Source: Mangifera indica (Eukaryota > Streptophyta > Magnoliopsida > Sapindales > Anacardiaceae). Taken from it: a stretch of DNA of 64,000 bases. How positions within the stretch are numbered: position 1 is the first letter of the stretch; the number at the start of each line of letters is the position of its first letter. The DNA lies in NCBI RefSeq assembly GCF_011075055.1, contig NW_025401112.1, positions 124,001 through 188,000 of the forward strand, in the 5' to 3' direction. Below, one piece after another: positions 24,146 through 37,224 of this stretch. A program made the position numbers and the translations under genes. The notes beneath the pieces are model-generated. The model saw nothing but the letters and a program-made list of their open reading frames with translations. It searched no databases and had not been told where the DNA came from.

Positions 24146-24761
24146 TGTTATCGATTTGTATTTACCGAGTTCGAATATTAATCAAGTTTCAGATTATTAA
24201 TTGCCCAAGAATTGGACAAGAACAGTATAAAATCACAATGGACAAAGAATCGACACAACAATATATTTGATTCAGGTCCAAAGGTTAGAACTTTACATCC
24301 AAGGCAGAGGAATCCCCTAACAAAATTTACTATAAATCGAAAGAGTACACTTACAAAACCTGACTTGCTTCTACTCAACCAAATAGACCACAATCACACT
24401 CGAAACCGAGAACCACAATAAGCACAACGCTGACTCGACAACGAGAAGGCCAAATCTATAGAGAAACAAGTGGATTTCTTTTAGGATTGAAAATCCTAAC
24501 ACAGAGAATATAGAGAGCTAGAGAAAACTTAAGACCTTAAAGCCTTATAAGGTTTTCCTTTTCATTTAAAGAGGCCAACACATGTCTTTTCTCTTTTTCT
24601 TTTAAAAAACCAATGAATGGTTTATACCTATTAGATAATGACCTGGCCATGCAAAGACTAAACTGCCCTTAGTTAATAATTACAGACCAAAGTTTGCCTT
24701 GGCTTATTCTCCTAATTATAAGACTGTCATTCCAATTTTTTAAGTCACAACTTTATAAACA
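24146..24761 (-). repeat. 5' LTR of the copia element
   Basis: Aligns with 19318-19931. On minus it starts TGTTTATAAAGTTGTG and ends CGATAACA, immediately followed by the primer binding site. Confidence 0.88.
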
Positions 24762-27730
24762 GGCATTTAGGTTTGCAATGACTAGTTACACAAACGGTAT
24801 GCAATGGTCAACCACGTTATCTATATGCAAAATGACAACACGATGCAAGTAGAGGCTCCCTTAAGTGTGGGAAGAGAAACTCTTGGCAATAACAACATTT
24901 CCCTACAATCTCATCAACATATGTTTTTTATTTTGTGTCATTACAAGATAACTAGCATTTCCTACTAAATTGGGAACACAACACAAGATCTTCCACTTTT
25001 CATAACAATAGAATTTTAACATCCAATCATGTTATCACACTTGTAACTTTGTCTTTTGTCCTACAAATTAAGAATTGTACTAAAGTATACAACACTTTTG
25101 ATATTCGTACTATTATGCACTGAATTGTAAACTCAAATACCAATAACATAAAGATGAATGTATACTTCTAAGTAACAGATTGAACATCTTTGAAAACTTT
25201 TTTGCTTTGAATAGCTCTCACAATTCGAAGTACTTCGTGTTGATCATTTTTAGCTATTGGGTTTGGGTTCACCCATGAGGTCGACCCAATCTAGATGCAT
25301 AAACTGTTAAAGGGCAGTTGGGAAGCAATTGAAAGGGTAACTGGACACTTATAAATATGTCCAAAAACTGTCTCTTCCAGAAAATGAAGAACACATGTTT
25401 ACAGAGAAAAGTTTTTCTTTATTTCCTAAGAACCAAAAACACAGAATATAGTCTTTCAAATATGCAAAATGGAATGGTAGTGCATGAGTGCAAATGGTGT
25501 TGTGGAAATGACTTACGTCAAACCGCGGATCACTTTAGGATTACATTCATCATCAGCACAAATTAAATTCCAAATCTAGGTATGCCTTATGTTTACTGTA
25601 TTACAAAATTGACTTGTTTGTTTAAAAAGTCCAACATCAACATCAATAGATTATATTCAAATTATGAATGTATAGAAGGTAAGAAGAGAAATGAGTGCTC
25701 TAAGTTGAAGAAGAGAAATAAAGGTTGTAGTTTAAGGAATCTCTTGATTAAAAAAACATTTTTCCCCACTTGGACGTTACCTTGGAATGAAAAAGGTAAG
25801 AATCTTTCATATAAAATGAGTGAAGATAAATAAGGATGCTCACGAATGATGATCTTGAGCATATGAGCTTGTAGAAACTGATATTTTAAGGGCCCAAGGA
25901 TCCCTTGGTTGTTTCTACAAAAGTAGTACTTGACAGACTTATATTTAGCATCTCCCTTTTTATGAATTATCCAACTCTCTCTATCTTCCATGACTTTTGC
26001 CACTTTCTGTGGCTACTACTGCACTTTATTCTTTGTTGTCCTTCTTAAAAAAATGCAAAATGGTATCCCCTTTTCTTAAAGATCATGTACTGTCATCACT
26101 TCACTCTCTCTTCACTTTTATCCTTAAACTTATCTGAATAAACCTTTCCCACTTTTGCCATTTACACTTTATCCTCATCATCATCTCTAAAATCACAATT
26201 TATGTTTTTGCTATTGTTGAATAATGTCATACTCTTATGGTAATTTTGCTAGTTGATAATAAATGTAGTAAGAGTAATGTATATGCATACAGTTTTGAGT
26301 ATACAATTGGATACTTAGATTATGTGTCATTGTTTAATTGGATTTTATTTTATCCTTAATTTAAAATTACTCAATTACATAATGACACATTATCTAGGTA
26401 TCCAATTGGGTACTCAAAACTAGGTGGACTAGAACCGCTGATGCTTGACAAATGGCCTTGCAAATTTGGATACATAAAGTAGTTTGTGATCATTGAGGAC
26501 CTCAATTATAAAGTGAAAAAGCTCAGCCAGCCTACCCTCATGATAGTCATTGAATTGGAATAATTCTTACCTTTCATTTACTCTGCACTTTATCCTTGCT
26601 TTTCCACTTTGGTCCATCACACCAAAAAGTGCAATTTGCATCTGCTTTTTCACATATTTAACTCTTGTTGTAACTTACGATTAAGGGCTCAATAGTTACT
26701 AATAATCGATGGCTTTCACTCTGTCGCAAGTCTATTTTTTCAAGTTCTACATATTGTATAAGATGGAATTATTATCATTGGCATGTTTCTTGTTTCAATT
26801 CATTGTTTTTTTCATATTGGTAGGTGAACCTGCACATGTTTTTGCATGGCTCTACTTGAAAAAGAGAAAAAAAAAAGCCCCATGAGAGTGTATACTTTTA
26901 TTTATGAAATAATAATACAAGCCCTCTTTAATTTGTTGCTTAATGATGGATCACTGAAGCAGTTACTTTGTACTAATAGTTTCTATCTACGTTTGGTATT
27001 ATTGAAGAATTATACCTTTACACTTTTAGAATCTGATGCTTCCATTTTTATGGTATAATTTCATCCATGAAATCATCATCAAAAAACAGTTGTTCATGTT
27101 CCCTTTTCCTTTAGCAGATTTGGACATCCTTCTAGTGGTGTGTAGTGAGAAGGAATCTTCATAAAGAGACTGGTCAAGAGATGAGAAAGGTACAAGCTAA
27201 AATTAGCAAAGGATAATTCAAGCTAATGCAAGAATTGGTAAACTATTGAGCTTTGGATCTATGGATACTAGGCAAGATTGGAATCTCTTATCATTCTTCA
27301 ACTTGTGGCTAAAATCTTAATCTTTTTCCTCTCCTAAAAAGAAAATAAAGTCAATAGTCTTTTTCTTCAATCACAACATATAGATCATTCACTTCTTTTG
27401 GTTTCATCTTCTAAGTTCTTGATTCCTTTTCCATCAAACACAACATTTTGAGGTTCTACAAATATAAAAAAATAAAAGATATTGCAAGTCTCAAAGTCTA
27501 TAATTGCAAAGAAACTAATTCCAAAACCATAAATATATTTGCCTTTATACAAGACTGTCATCCACAGTGGCAAAGATAAGAAGACTACTGAGACATGTTT
27601 AACAAAGCTATTAAAACTATAGAACATATATCTCATGACTTGATAGCAACTAGATTACAAAGTCGAAACCTACAATATATCAGTACTACAACTATAATAG
27701 CAATTTGCATATAGCTCTCATGATTTGGGT
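24762..27730. other. Intergenic DNA downstream of the COL gene
   Basis: No gene recognised. Open frames of 60-113 codons occur, the longest at 25662-26003 on minus, but none shows a known domain. One hairpin MITE is at 26270-26435. The part next to 27730 would include the COL 3' untranslated region. Confidence 0.5.
26270..26435. repeat. Hairpin MITE-like repeat, copy 8
   Basis: Left arm TTTTGAGTATACAATTGGAT and right arm ATCCAATTGGGTACTCAAAA are near-perfect complements. The inner arms are ATTATGTGTCATTG and AATGACACATTATCTAGG. This is the best-preserved copy of the subfamily with TTTTGAGTA-type ends. Confidence 0.7.
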
Positions 27731-29289
27731 TCAGAATGAAGGAACAATGCCATATCCAGTTTCTGTCATTAATGTAGTGGAGAAAATCTGGTCTACTTCA
27801 ACTTCAACATCTGCCCTCTTGGCAAATTGACCCTTGATTCGGGGTCTAGTTTCAGCATAGGCCTTCCTCGAGGCATACCTGATTGTCTTCACAAACTTCC
27901 TTGTCTTCTTTTTCTCTCTATATCTGAGCACTCTGGCCCCTCTATCCATTGCAATAAGTAGGGGTGGCATTTGAATTGGAGGTTTGGAGAAGAGGTCTAT
28001 AGTCCCTTTTGGAGGTCTCGAATGCGAGATCGAGATATCACTTGTTGTTGACTCCGGTACCACACCAATATTTGTGGATGAAATTGAGACCTAAATTACA
28101 TGATCACACAAAGCATAATTAGTGCATTGCAAAGTATAGCTTAATTAGTTTCTAATTAGCTTCATTAAAGCTGCAATATCTTGGGGAAATACAAGCTAAT
28201 GGAATAAATGGATTGACTCAGACACATGGCACGGAGCGAAAGGGAAAGCAAAACAAAAGAGTAGAACAATATGTCAATGGATTCCACCCTTTACAGATAA
28301 AAAAAGCATTGACAAAAAGTTGCAACTAAAGTGCAGAAAAGAAATATCAGAAGATACTGTCTAGATGTATATTGTTTCTTGTAAAGAATACAATAAGTAT
28401 CCTTAACTCTAATGAAATAAGCTTAATTACTAGCTTTGGACCAAAGTTTCTAGCCTAATTTCAGAAACAGAAATAAGAATTCAGAAAGCTAAGAATTGAA
28501 CAGAAAATTATGTGAATGCAGAGAAGATCTTACACTGTGACTAATTGAACCATTGTAACTGTAAGCAGCTTTTGAAGATTCATAGTCCAAACCCAGTTGA
28601 AAATTATTGTTCTGATGTTGCTGCTGATCTTTGATTTCACATTGAACATGAGGCACAACACTATCTCCCACAAAACCCTTCTGAGCAAAACCAAATTGTC
28701 GTTGATGATTGTTATTATACTGATCAACATGCTGAGTTTCGTCATTGTAGTCCACAAGATCCAAATACTCATCAACTTCTCCACCAAACAAGAACCCGTT
28801 ATTATTGCCACTATTTTTTGTAGTTGCAGGATTATTCAGCAACAACCAAGAAGCCGCCTCTTCCTCTTCCTCTTCCTCTTCCTCATCCTCATCTTTATCT
28901 CCAGCCGCTCCAAAAATCCGTTCTTGCTCGGTGGGTCCATTGGCCCGTGACCCGTAGGGCGAGCCTGAGATGGAGAGAATAGGAACACGCTGGTGACGGC
29001 GCGCCAGCGGGTTAGCCGAGTGGATATCAGCATCACACGAAGTGCAAAGCAACGCCGCATCAGCCTTGCATAGAAACGCAGCCGGGGCCTGCTCACACGC
29101 CTCGCACACAAAAACACGCTCGTGCCTCGATGCCACGCGGTTCGCCGTGTGAACTTGCGCGTCGCACCCTGCACACAAGTACGCCATGTCCGCCTTGCAG
29201 TACACCCTGCTAGCCGCCGCCCTGCACGTGTCACACACACGTGCCCAACTGTTCCCGCCACCATCGTTGTTACTCTCTTCTTTCATCAT
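27731..29289 (-). CDS. COL: CONSTANS-LIKE (group I BBX) transcription factor, 371 aa, two exons
   Basis: Exon 1 29289-28534, intron 28533-28091 (GTAAGA...TTAG, 443 bp), exon 2 28090-27731; phase 0 junction SISHS|VSISS. B-box 1 has C19, C22, C31, C39, C42, H47, H56 and B-box 2 has C62, C65, C74, C82, C85, H90, H99, both complete. A Glu/Asp run lies near 131-146. The CCT domain is at about 300-343 (RVLRYREKKKTRKF, IRYASRKAYAE, RPRIKGQFAKR). The end YGIVPSF is the C-terminal VP motif used by group I members to bind COP1. These proteins are nuclear regulators of flowering time, light response and branching. Two B-boxes, one intron before the CCT domain and this C-terminus fit the COL3/COL4/COL5 subgroup better than CO itself, but the exact orthologue cannot be assigned. 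Three G-boxes lie upstream. Start: two consecutive ATGs, the first used. Confidence 0.95.
28091..28533 (-). other. Intron of the COL gene
   Basis: Donor AGT|GTAAGA and acceptor TTTAG|GTCTCA. Position and phase match the single intron of group I COL genes. Confidence 0.9.
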
Positions 29290-29629
29290 TTCCTTCTATG
29301 ACCGAGAAAGTTTGGATATTTATTTTTATTTGATTTGATTTGATTTTTTTCTTCTTCGAGTGTTGAGCTTGAAGGTTTGGAGAGTGAAGACTGAAGAGTG
29401 AACAGGAAGGAGGGGTGGGATGTAGGAGGGGAAGAGATTCTAGAGGTGTACACATGGCGGTAATTTAGTGGTCAGAAAAGGTAATACGTTATCTTGTGGT
29501 TGGCTGAGTTTCAAGGTGGGGCTAGGTCAAGTTAGTGATTCTAATGGGTCCCACACTGATGGCTTTTGGAATCATTTTAAATGTTGTAATAAAAAATTTT
29601 GGCGTGTACTTGTACTCTTCCATTGCGTC

Positions 29630-29680
29630 CACGTGGACTTGTTGAATACTGAGCCACGTGGATAAGAACTTCTACACGTG
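29630..29680. promoter_or_regulatory. Triple G-box cluster upstream of COL
   Basis: CACGTG occurs at 29630-29635, 29655-29660 and 29675-29680, each in a CCACGTGG or ACACGTGG context, 341-391 bp before the COL start codon. G-boxes bind bZIP (HY5-type) and bHLH (PIF-type) factors, so light or hormone control is a reasonable inference. A further ACGT core (TCCACGTAGG) follows near 29750. Confidence 0.75.
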
Positions 29681-31404
29681 GCAATCTATCAGATCTCTTT
29701 ACCATGAGACATGTCACAGTAGATGAAATTTTACCAGCCAATGAGAAATATCCACGTAGGAATTGACTAGATGAGGATGCATCTCCTCCACAAGCTTATG
29801 GGCTTAATCTAAATTACGATTAACTCATCATCTCCTGACACGGGCCCAGCCCGGCCCAACCCCAGTCACTAATAATAAATAATGAAAGATATTTATTTTT
29901 AAATTATTATTTCGTTACATATTAATTATTATTTCATCTTCTTATTTGTTTCGCTCGAAAATTATTCAAATTCCTTTAAAAATATCATTAAAAAATTCCC
30001 AAATATTAGTTTAAGTTGAACAAAAAAAAAGAGATTTTATGTATAAAAATATATAAATTCAAATTTTCTTTAACAATATATCAAAATCAAACTTTTAATT
30101 TATTTGATTCCATGATTACAAGATCGATCATTAAATCTAATAATTGTCCTATTTGATGTACTTTGCCTGATCTCAAAAATAATGATCGAACTCAAATAAA
30201 ATTTTTTGTTACAAAAAAAAATTATTTTCAAGTGCCTCAATTAGCATTTTCAGTACATGTAATTGTCAAAATGTCGTTTGGTCACTCACTTCAACTGGTT
30301 GCCATCACTTGCTTAATTAATGACCCATTTCTTATCTGCTCTTTCAAATGTGTGGCTTTCATTAAAACTCCTACACTTTTTGCTGAAACTTTACAATCAA
30401 AACCTAGATGTTCATCCTTGTCTTTCAGGTTTTCACCAAACCACCCATCATGGGTAGAACAGCAAGTTAAGCTATGGAATCTCAATATTTATTGACTCAA
30501 GTTCAACTATATACTTCTACAAATAAACTTGAATACACATGTTAACATCTTGCAATATAGGTATACTGAAGTGAGAGATTCTAATAACATATTGTTAAGG
30601 TTGAACTTTGTCAAACGAGATTCTTTATTAAAAAAAAAAATCTATCGAACTTTTATAGGCCTCATTTGGGTGCTTGGATGGTTACAAAAATGTTTTTGTC
30701 CCTATAGTTAACATTGATTTCAAGGACTATTGTAAAAAATAAAAGTGAGTATAATTTGGTTTAAACCATAAAATCAAATTAAACTATTTAAAAGTTACAA
30801 TTTTGTTTGGTTTGGTTTAAATTGATATATTTTAGAAAAACAGTTTTTAGTTTATGTTACAATTTTAGTAATTTTCAAATCGAAATAAATTGTAAACTAT
30901 ATTTTATATATATATGACATAATTTTTTAATAAGCTATTTAGCTTTTTTTGTCATATTTATTTTGTTATTTGTTTTTACATTTATATTTATATATATATA
31001 TATATTTCATATTTATTTTATTTGTTTATGTTATGTTCTAAAAAACTATAATTTTATTAATTTTATTAAATAATATATATTTAAGAATAAAAGATTTTAA
31101 CAGGTTTAAATCATAATACAAGCCAAAGATAATTGTATTTTTCAGTTTTATTTGAAACCTAAAAAGTTTTGGTTTGGTTTAAAAATTCCAAACCTAGCTA
31201 AGAGAGTACTTCTCCAAATGAGAGGTGTTTCTAATTTGTTTTGTCCAGCCAAATTATAATGCTATTTGCTAGGATTTCATCCATTGCTCCCTGGTGATTT
31301 CCTCTTTTTAGTGGATGCTTTCCAGATATTGCACTCTCCCATCTAATTTTATGCATTTCTTCTTCAAAAGGACAATGGACACATAACACTTTCTGAAGAA
31401 TAAT

Positions 31405-31595
31405 TTCATTCTCAATAAAATTATGTGTATTTATTTTATGTATCTATTTTAAATACTCAGATAAGTATACACTAATGTGTATCAATATGTGATTGAGTGA
31501 TTTTTTATTAAAAATAAAGTAACACTCAATCACATGATAACACATATAAGTATATATCTATTTATGTATTTAAAATGAGTACACATAGTTTTGTC
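31405..31595. repeat. Hairpin MITE-like repeat, copy 9
   Basis: One long imperfect hairpin with arms of about 85 bp. Left AAAATTATGTGTATTTATTT, inner TATGTGATTGAGTGATTTTT; right inner AACACTCAATCACATGATAA, outer TGAGTACACATAGTTTT. Confidence 0.75.
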
Positions 31596-31624
31596 CTTTT
31601 ATTCTACAGGAATTGTATTATTCT

Positions 31625-31815
31625 TTTTCAAATTTTAATAAAACTATATGATCTCACTTTAAATATATAAATAAGTATACACTTATATATATTATTATAT
31701 AATTAAAATAAAATAATACTCTTATATATATTATTATATAATTAAAATAAAATAATATTCAATCATATGAATACATATATAGATATATATTTATTTATAT
31801 TCTCGGAATGGACAT
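31625..31815. repeat. Hairpin MITE-like repeat, copy 10
   Basis: Same family, with a 36-bp internal duplication: ACTCTTATATATATTATTAT is almost repeated just before the right inner arm (TTCAATCATATGAATACA). Confidence 0.55.
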
Positions 31816-31969
31816 ATATCACATTGTTTTTCAAATTTTGTCGAAGTCCATCTTATTGGTTTGTAGCTCAAAAGACTTTCATGAGATCACTCTATAGCCC
31901 AATGGAGAGTTTATTGGGCCTCTTTTCCTAAGGAATTTGGGTGCAAGATGCCCAGGGCTTGTCTTAGAA

Positions 31970-33720
31970 ACCTGCCAGCCATATTTCCAAATTCCAATTC
32001 CTGCAATGATTCCTTGCACAAACCAGCCACAGCAGCCAAAACTTCCACACAAAAAATCAAAACACAATAATAGATTCAAGATATATAAAAGAGTACATGA
32101 TTATTCATATATCTCAATCAAAACAAAAGAGACTAAACTCAATAATAGATTCAATGTATATAAAAAAGTACACATTTGTTCAAGTATCTCGATCAAAACC
32201 AAAGCGACTCCAAGAAAACATAAAATGATCAGCCGGCAATCAAGGTGTCTCTTCCTCCCCTCACCCACACCAATCCCTCTTTTTGTGTTGTCTTAACCAA
32301 TCTAGTGATTGCACCATCACATCATAACCTTCTATCGAAATTCTTATTTTTCATCCTATGTACCCATGTGATAAATGACATAATAGTTTGTCCATGTGAT
32401 TTTGATTTATATTGACCTAATTTTGAATATTCAATTAGATGTATATAATATATCATTATGTGATTAGATGTTACTTTATTTTTAATTCAAAATCATTAAA
32501 TTACATTATGAGTTGATATATCATTTAGGTACTCAATTAAACACTCAAAACTTGGTGTAAATAATTTCTTTGATAGGTTACTGTTAAAAATAAATTATGT
32601 CCCTCATAAAAAAAATAATCATAAATAAAATAAAAGAGATACGAATGTTCATGTTGATCATATTTTACAAAAGGCCAAAAGGCTTATTCTCACCCAAGGT
32701 TCAATGTATTCTTAAACTCCCACTTGTGAAGTTTTAAAAACTTAAATACTACACTTTAGTTAAATTTTTGTGTTAAGGTTAAGGGTAAAAATATCATTTA
32801 ATTAAAAATATTTTTAAAAACTAAAATTTTATCACATTTTTCTTCTTTAGTTTACAAAACTAATAATTTTTCCCCATCCAAAGTTTGAAAAGTGACCATT
32901 TCTTCCTTAGAGTTTTTCTCTCATTCTCTCTGATGACCATCTCCTTTTCGATCAGCGATCAACCTTCCTAAATCTCTTTTTCTATTGTCAATGGTCTGCT
33001 TTCCACCATCTTCATTCCCCTTCTCTCTTTGTCTTCTCACCTTCTCCTATCGAATCTCTATCTAAGACAAAAATCATTCGTCTTCATTGATGGCAAAGGA
33101 GGGAGATAAGAGAGACCAAGAGGGAGAGGGGGAGAGAGAATATGACCAAAGACAACGAGGTTCATCGGAAAGTGATGATAGGAAAAATAAAACCCTAGGG
33201 AGGAGAAATACAACTTTTCAAAATAGTAATAAAAAAATTATTAGGTTTTTAAACTAAGAAAGAGAAATATAATTAAATTTTAGTTTTTAAATATTTTTAA
33301 TTGAATGACATTTTTACCATTAATCTTAACTAAGAATTTTAACAAAATGAAGAGTATTTGAGTTTTTAAAATCTCATCTTTGAGAGTTTAAGAATACTAT
33401 AAACCTTAGGTGAGATTAAGTCTTTTGGCCTATACAAAATGAAATAGTATAAGCCAAAGGTTGTGACCAAGATGAATAAGTGCTGACAATTGATTTAAGT
33501 TATGAACTCCTTTTTAATTGTTGCGTTAATCATTATTTGATATAAAAATCTGATTTATTAGCAAAGAGAAAAACATATTTAATCATTACTATTCCTGAAC
33601 TGTTAACCTCCCCAAATTTGAGAGTTACTTGGGGCGAGCATTTTCAGGGAATTTGCCGTCAGGCTTCTGTGTGGGCAGTGGCATCAGCCACTTCAGGGGT
33701 TCTTCCGCAAGGAGCCTAAA
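31970..33720. other. 5' flank of F-box unit A (duplicated)
   Basis: Parts match the flank of unit C: 31970-32330 with 48840-49150 (CCTGCAATGATTCCTTGCAC) and 33440-33700 with 49375-49640 (AATTTGAGAGTTACTTGGGG versus AATTTGAGCGTTACATGGGG). 32690-33440 is present only here. It has CT-rich and GA-rich stretches with inverted symmetry (near 32740-32860 and 33230-33390) and looks inserted. No gene is recognised. Confidence 0.5.
32400..32560. repeat. Hairpin MITE-like repeat, copy 11
   Basis: Starts CCTAATTTTGAATATTCAAT, centre ATTATGTGATTAGATGTTAC, ends TCAATTAAACACTCAAAACT. It belongs to the same subfamily as copies 4 and 8. Confidence 0.6.
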
Positions 33721-34194
33721 GCTTGTAACTTTCCACTGAAACTGTTTTTACTTTATTTGTGTTTTATTGTTTCCGTCTCTAGACTTTTTCACCTTATATA
33801 CCTTTTTTTTAATTTTTTTTATTGTTATCTTCTCTAGGTTTATTAATTTTAACAAAAACTCTTTACCACTTTGATGTTTGACTGATTGATTTCAAGGACT
33901 ATTGTGAAGATGAATGTCATTTCAATTTTTTATTGAAACTTGTAATGTTTAGGTTGATTCTGCTGTTTTTCTGGTTTGTGTCGAGAACTGAGAGATAGTT
34001 TTTCTCTAAATGTGATGTAGCTTCTAAATTTAGTTTTTGTTTAGCTAAAATATATTGCCAATTGTTAGGATTTCATCCATTGTTCTCTGGTGATTTTCCC
34101 TTTATGTTGGTTGCTTTTCATGTCTTGCAAAAATTTAAAAATTGGACAGATAATAGCTTTTAAGAATGATATTGAAAATTTTTCCCTTTGATTA

Positions 34195-35514
34195 TGTCAA
34201 ATGTGGCCTTATCTCTACCAGTTACAATGTGTAGATACGAGTACTCAAGCGAAAATCGGGCATGATCAGCTCAAAGGTGAGCTTACAGTAATCGATTGAC
34301 TTAGTGAACTACCATGGGCTATTTTGGACAACATCCCTGGTCGTCTACAGATAAAAGAGGCTGTGAGAACAAGCGTCCAATCTAGACAATGGAGACATAA
34401 ATGGGTTAACCTTTCAAAGCTGCTCTTTGATGTGGTCTCAAACCGTGCCCTTTGGAATTCTCCAAATACAAGAGGTCTCTAATACTACATTTTTAATGTT
34501 CTGCTATCTCATTGAGGCAATATACAGCTTTGCAACACCTTCCCAGAAAAGTTCTCTGATCTTCAGACCTGGATATATTATCTTGCAAGAAACAGTATCA
34601 GGGAATTCACTCTTTAGTATGTTTGCACCGCAATTGATTTTGCAAACTCGTATAAGTTACCAGCTTGCATATGGTCTTGTGAACATCTGACCCATTTGCA
34701 TATGGTCTCCAAATTTTAGCTTGTTTTAGTATTCCAGCCCCAAAGCTAAAACAGGTTGCCATCCAAGGAAAATTGGGGCTATCATTCTAAAAAATTGTTC
34801 AGTCCTTGCAGAGGTCGCCTTAGTTATCACTTCCGATGAGTTTGCCAGCATTGAATATCAGGACCAAGGAAGGATTTACAATTTGGTACACTATCTCAGT
34901 CAACTATCCGGTCTGAAAATACTTCTAAGTTTCTGATTTTTCCCTCAAGGCAAAAATATGATTCCTAGACAACTGCAGTATTCTGTATTTCCTCTTATAT
35001 TCAACTGCTTCATCTTTTATTAATCATATTGCACATTATCTTACTCTCCAGATTCTTTATGAATTTGATCTTAGAAATGGCTAATGCGGGATTTTTCAGA
35101 CATTGCTTATGCTGCATCCAGATCTCAGTAAGTTTGTGACATCATTGTCCATATATTTTCTTGTCTTTCATGTCTTTCCATCTTGTTTGCTGATATCCAC
35201 ACGAATCCTATTGCTGTATTTAGATTTGAAGCGGAGAATATTCAAGGCAAGTTTTTGAATTTCCGCAAGCACAAAATCAATCAAGCTACTGTTTTGGCCA
35301 ACTTCAGATTGTGATGATTCATCTAGGAGATTCTCTTTCAATTCCCAGTAACCAGGGTCCTGAATTGGAATTTATTAAGTTCCTACTTAACCATTCTCCC
35401 ATCCTTGACAAAATCGTGATTTTGAATGATGAGCATAGAGATAAATTTAATTTAAGGTTTATGAAAGAAATACGGTCAATCAATTTCATAATAAGTTTGA
35501 GCCGTGTTCAGGAG
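34195..35514 (+). pseudogene. F-box/FBD/LRR pseudogene, copy A
   Basis: Colinear with copy C at 50098-51670 but more decayed. The F-box region still reads SELPWAILDNI and RQWRHKWVNLSKLLFDVV, but the expected Arg before it is replaced by TGA, and further stops and frameshifts follow. The middle reads YKLPACIWSCEHLTHLH, which keeps a segment lost from copy C. The FBD-type end (PELEFIKFLLNHSPILDKIV) is followed by the LTR-like insertion at 35515. Intact family members are SCF ubiquitin-ligase substrate adaptors; this copy cannot encode one. Confidence 0.85.
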
Positions 35515-36891
35515 TGCTGAGGCTTTCCTATTGCTAAGATTTAGTTAAAGAAAACGAAAAAAAAGATAAACCCTTGGTTATGAGCTTGAGCCGGAGATGT
35601 GAGAGAGAATGCACGAAAAGGGAAGAGAATTTTAGAAGAGTAAAGAAAACGGCGTTTTATTAAAAATGAACAGCTCAACCAAAATACAGATGTTTTCACA
35701 GGTTTTTATAGGCAAGGGGCAAAATTACACTTTCACGGCTCAATCAATTTAACATGCACAAAAGAAAGCAAAAAAATGTGACACAACTTACAAAAACTAC
35801 AGCATGAATTTAACCTCCACAGACAGTGAAATGATTAAGAATTCTTTTCAAACAGAAAGAGTTTAGTACATAGACCTAAATAGAGTACACCAGTTTACAG
35901 TAGATCTTGAATGATGCATGACAGAACATAACAACCACAGTAAGCTTGAGCACGTAGTAAACAGGATTGAAATATTATCACAAGAACTCTCAGTAGCAGG
36001 TTACAACAAATCAGATCTACGCCAAAAACAAATTATACATGCAATATTTTGAACAAATCAGGATGAGCAGTAACATAGACTACTAGATCTACATATTGAA
36101 AGTCAAAACCGTAGACTAAACATTGTGAACAAATCATCCAAGATCATGGAACAACGATACATCACAATTGATAAAAAAAAAAAGTTGTAGATCAACTCAA
36201 GTAACGTACAGATCTATGAAGTTATAGCAAGAACTCTTAATAACAGTCCACATCAAGGTTAGATCAAAACAACATAAGGCTATGCAAACATTATCTAAAC
36301 CAATATGTGATGAACAGTGACAGAAATTGTAGTTTCTAACTCAAAAATAGCAGATCTGAAGATAAAATATCAGAATAAAGCATCAACAGATCATATATAC
36401 TACAGATCTACACATATAGAATCCGATCTAAACTAAACAGTAAAACGAGACAAAATCAAACAACAAAACACAACTACTTTCAAGATAACTAAGGAACAGA
36501 CGGTGAGAGAGATACTGACCACGAGCTTCCACAAGATTGGCTTTCGAATCAGCGTTACCTTTCGTCGCCAGGACACATGACGTTGGTCCGGTGATCTGAT
36601 ACTATGCTGAGACTTTCCTATTGCTAAGATTTTGTTTAAGAAAACCAAAAAAAAAAAACAAAAACTAAATCCTAGGTTATGCGCTTCATCCACAGATGAG
36701 AGAGATTACACGAAAAGGTTAGAGACTCCTAGAGGCGTGAAGAAGAAGGCATTTTACAGGTTTCTATCGGCAAGGGGCTTGGAAAGTTACAAAACAGCAG
36801 GGCAGCACAGAAATATTACAAGTTGACAGCTAGGCGCAGGCACATTACAAAAATAGCACTTTCACCCTCACTATAATAGCCAAAATTAACA
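35515..36891 (-). mobile_element. Non-coding LTR-like element (TRIM/LARD-like), unit A
   Basis: Direct repeats at 35515-35754 and 36605-36891 both start TGCTGAG, share CTTTCCTATTGCTAAGATTT and ATCGGCAAGGGG-like segments, and end TTAACA. Just inside the right repeat the minus strand reads TAGTATCAGATC, 10 of 12 matching the tRNA-Met primer site. The internal 850 bp holds no recognised coding region. No target duplication is found, and the polypurine tract is not evident. The left LTR and part of the interior recur in unit B (46733-47390) at the same F-box position, so insertion came before that duplication. Confidence 0.55.
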
Positions 36892-37224
36892 TATTGATAA
36901 ATATTTAAGTTTTCAAAAGTTATCGGGAGTGACTTTGGTTTTCACTATGCCTTGGGTGGGAATTAGTCATTTGGCTTGAATCAATAGACATGTTTTCTTT
37001 CCAATTTTGAATTGAAGTGTGTTGTCTTAAACAAGTTTAGCCCTTTTTAGTTTTTACCATTGCCATCAGTCAAGCTACAAGATCAAAAACACACAAAAAA
37101 AAAAAAAAAGCCCTCAAAAGATAGAAGAAAAATTAAAAAAAGAAATCTAGGGTTATAGAGATGCAGAAAAGAGAAGATGAAAATATTAAATAGAAGATGA
37201 GAGAGATTTTTACTTTCGTTCATA

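Larger units (their letters stand above)
19318..24761 (-). mobile_element. Decayed Ty1/copia LTR retrotransposon
   Basis: Two related LTRs (19318-19931 and 24146-24761) flank a minus-strand internal region. Read on minus, the order is gag, zinc knuckle, pre-integrase/integrase, reverse transcriptase, RNase H, the Ty1/copia order. All reading frames are interrupted by stops and frameshifts, and the two LTRs differ at many positions, so the copy is old and inactive. No 5-bp target duplication is visible at the ends I chose (AAGAG left, GGCAT right). Confidence 0.92.
29690..31960. other. Intergenic DNA with fragments of the F-box duplication unit
   Basis: 30385-30440 resembles 45940-45995, and 31230-31330 (TTTGCTAGGATTTCATCCAT) resembles the F-box 5' flanks near 34050 and 49930. 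They look like a further, mostly lost copy of the duplicated unit. Between them, 30737-31205 is AT-rich sequence with recurrent TTTGGTTTGGTTTAAA that looks inserted. Two MITEs follow at 31405-31815. Confidence 0.45.
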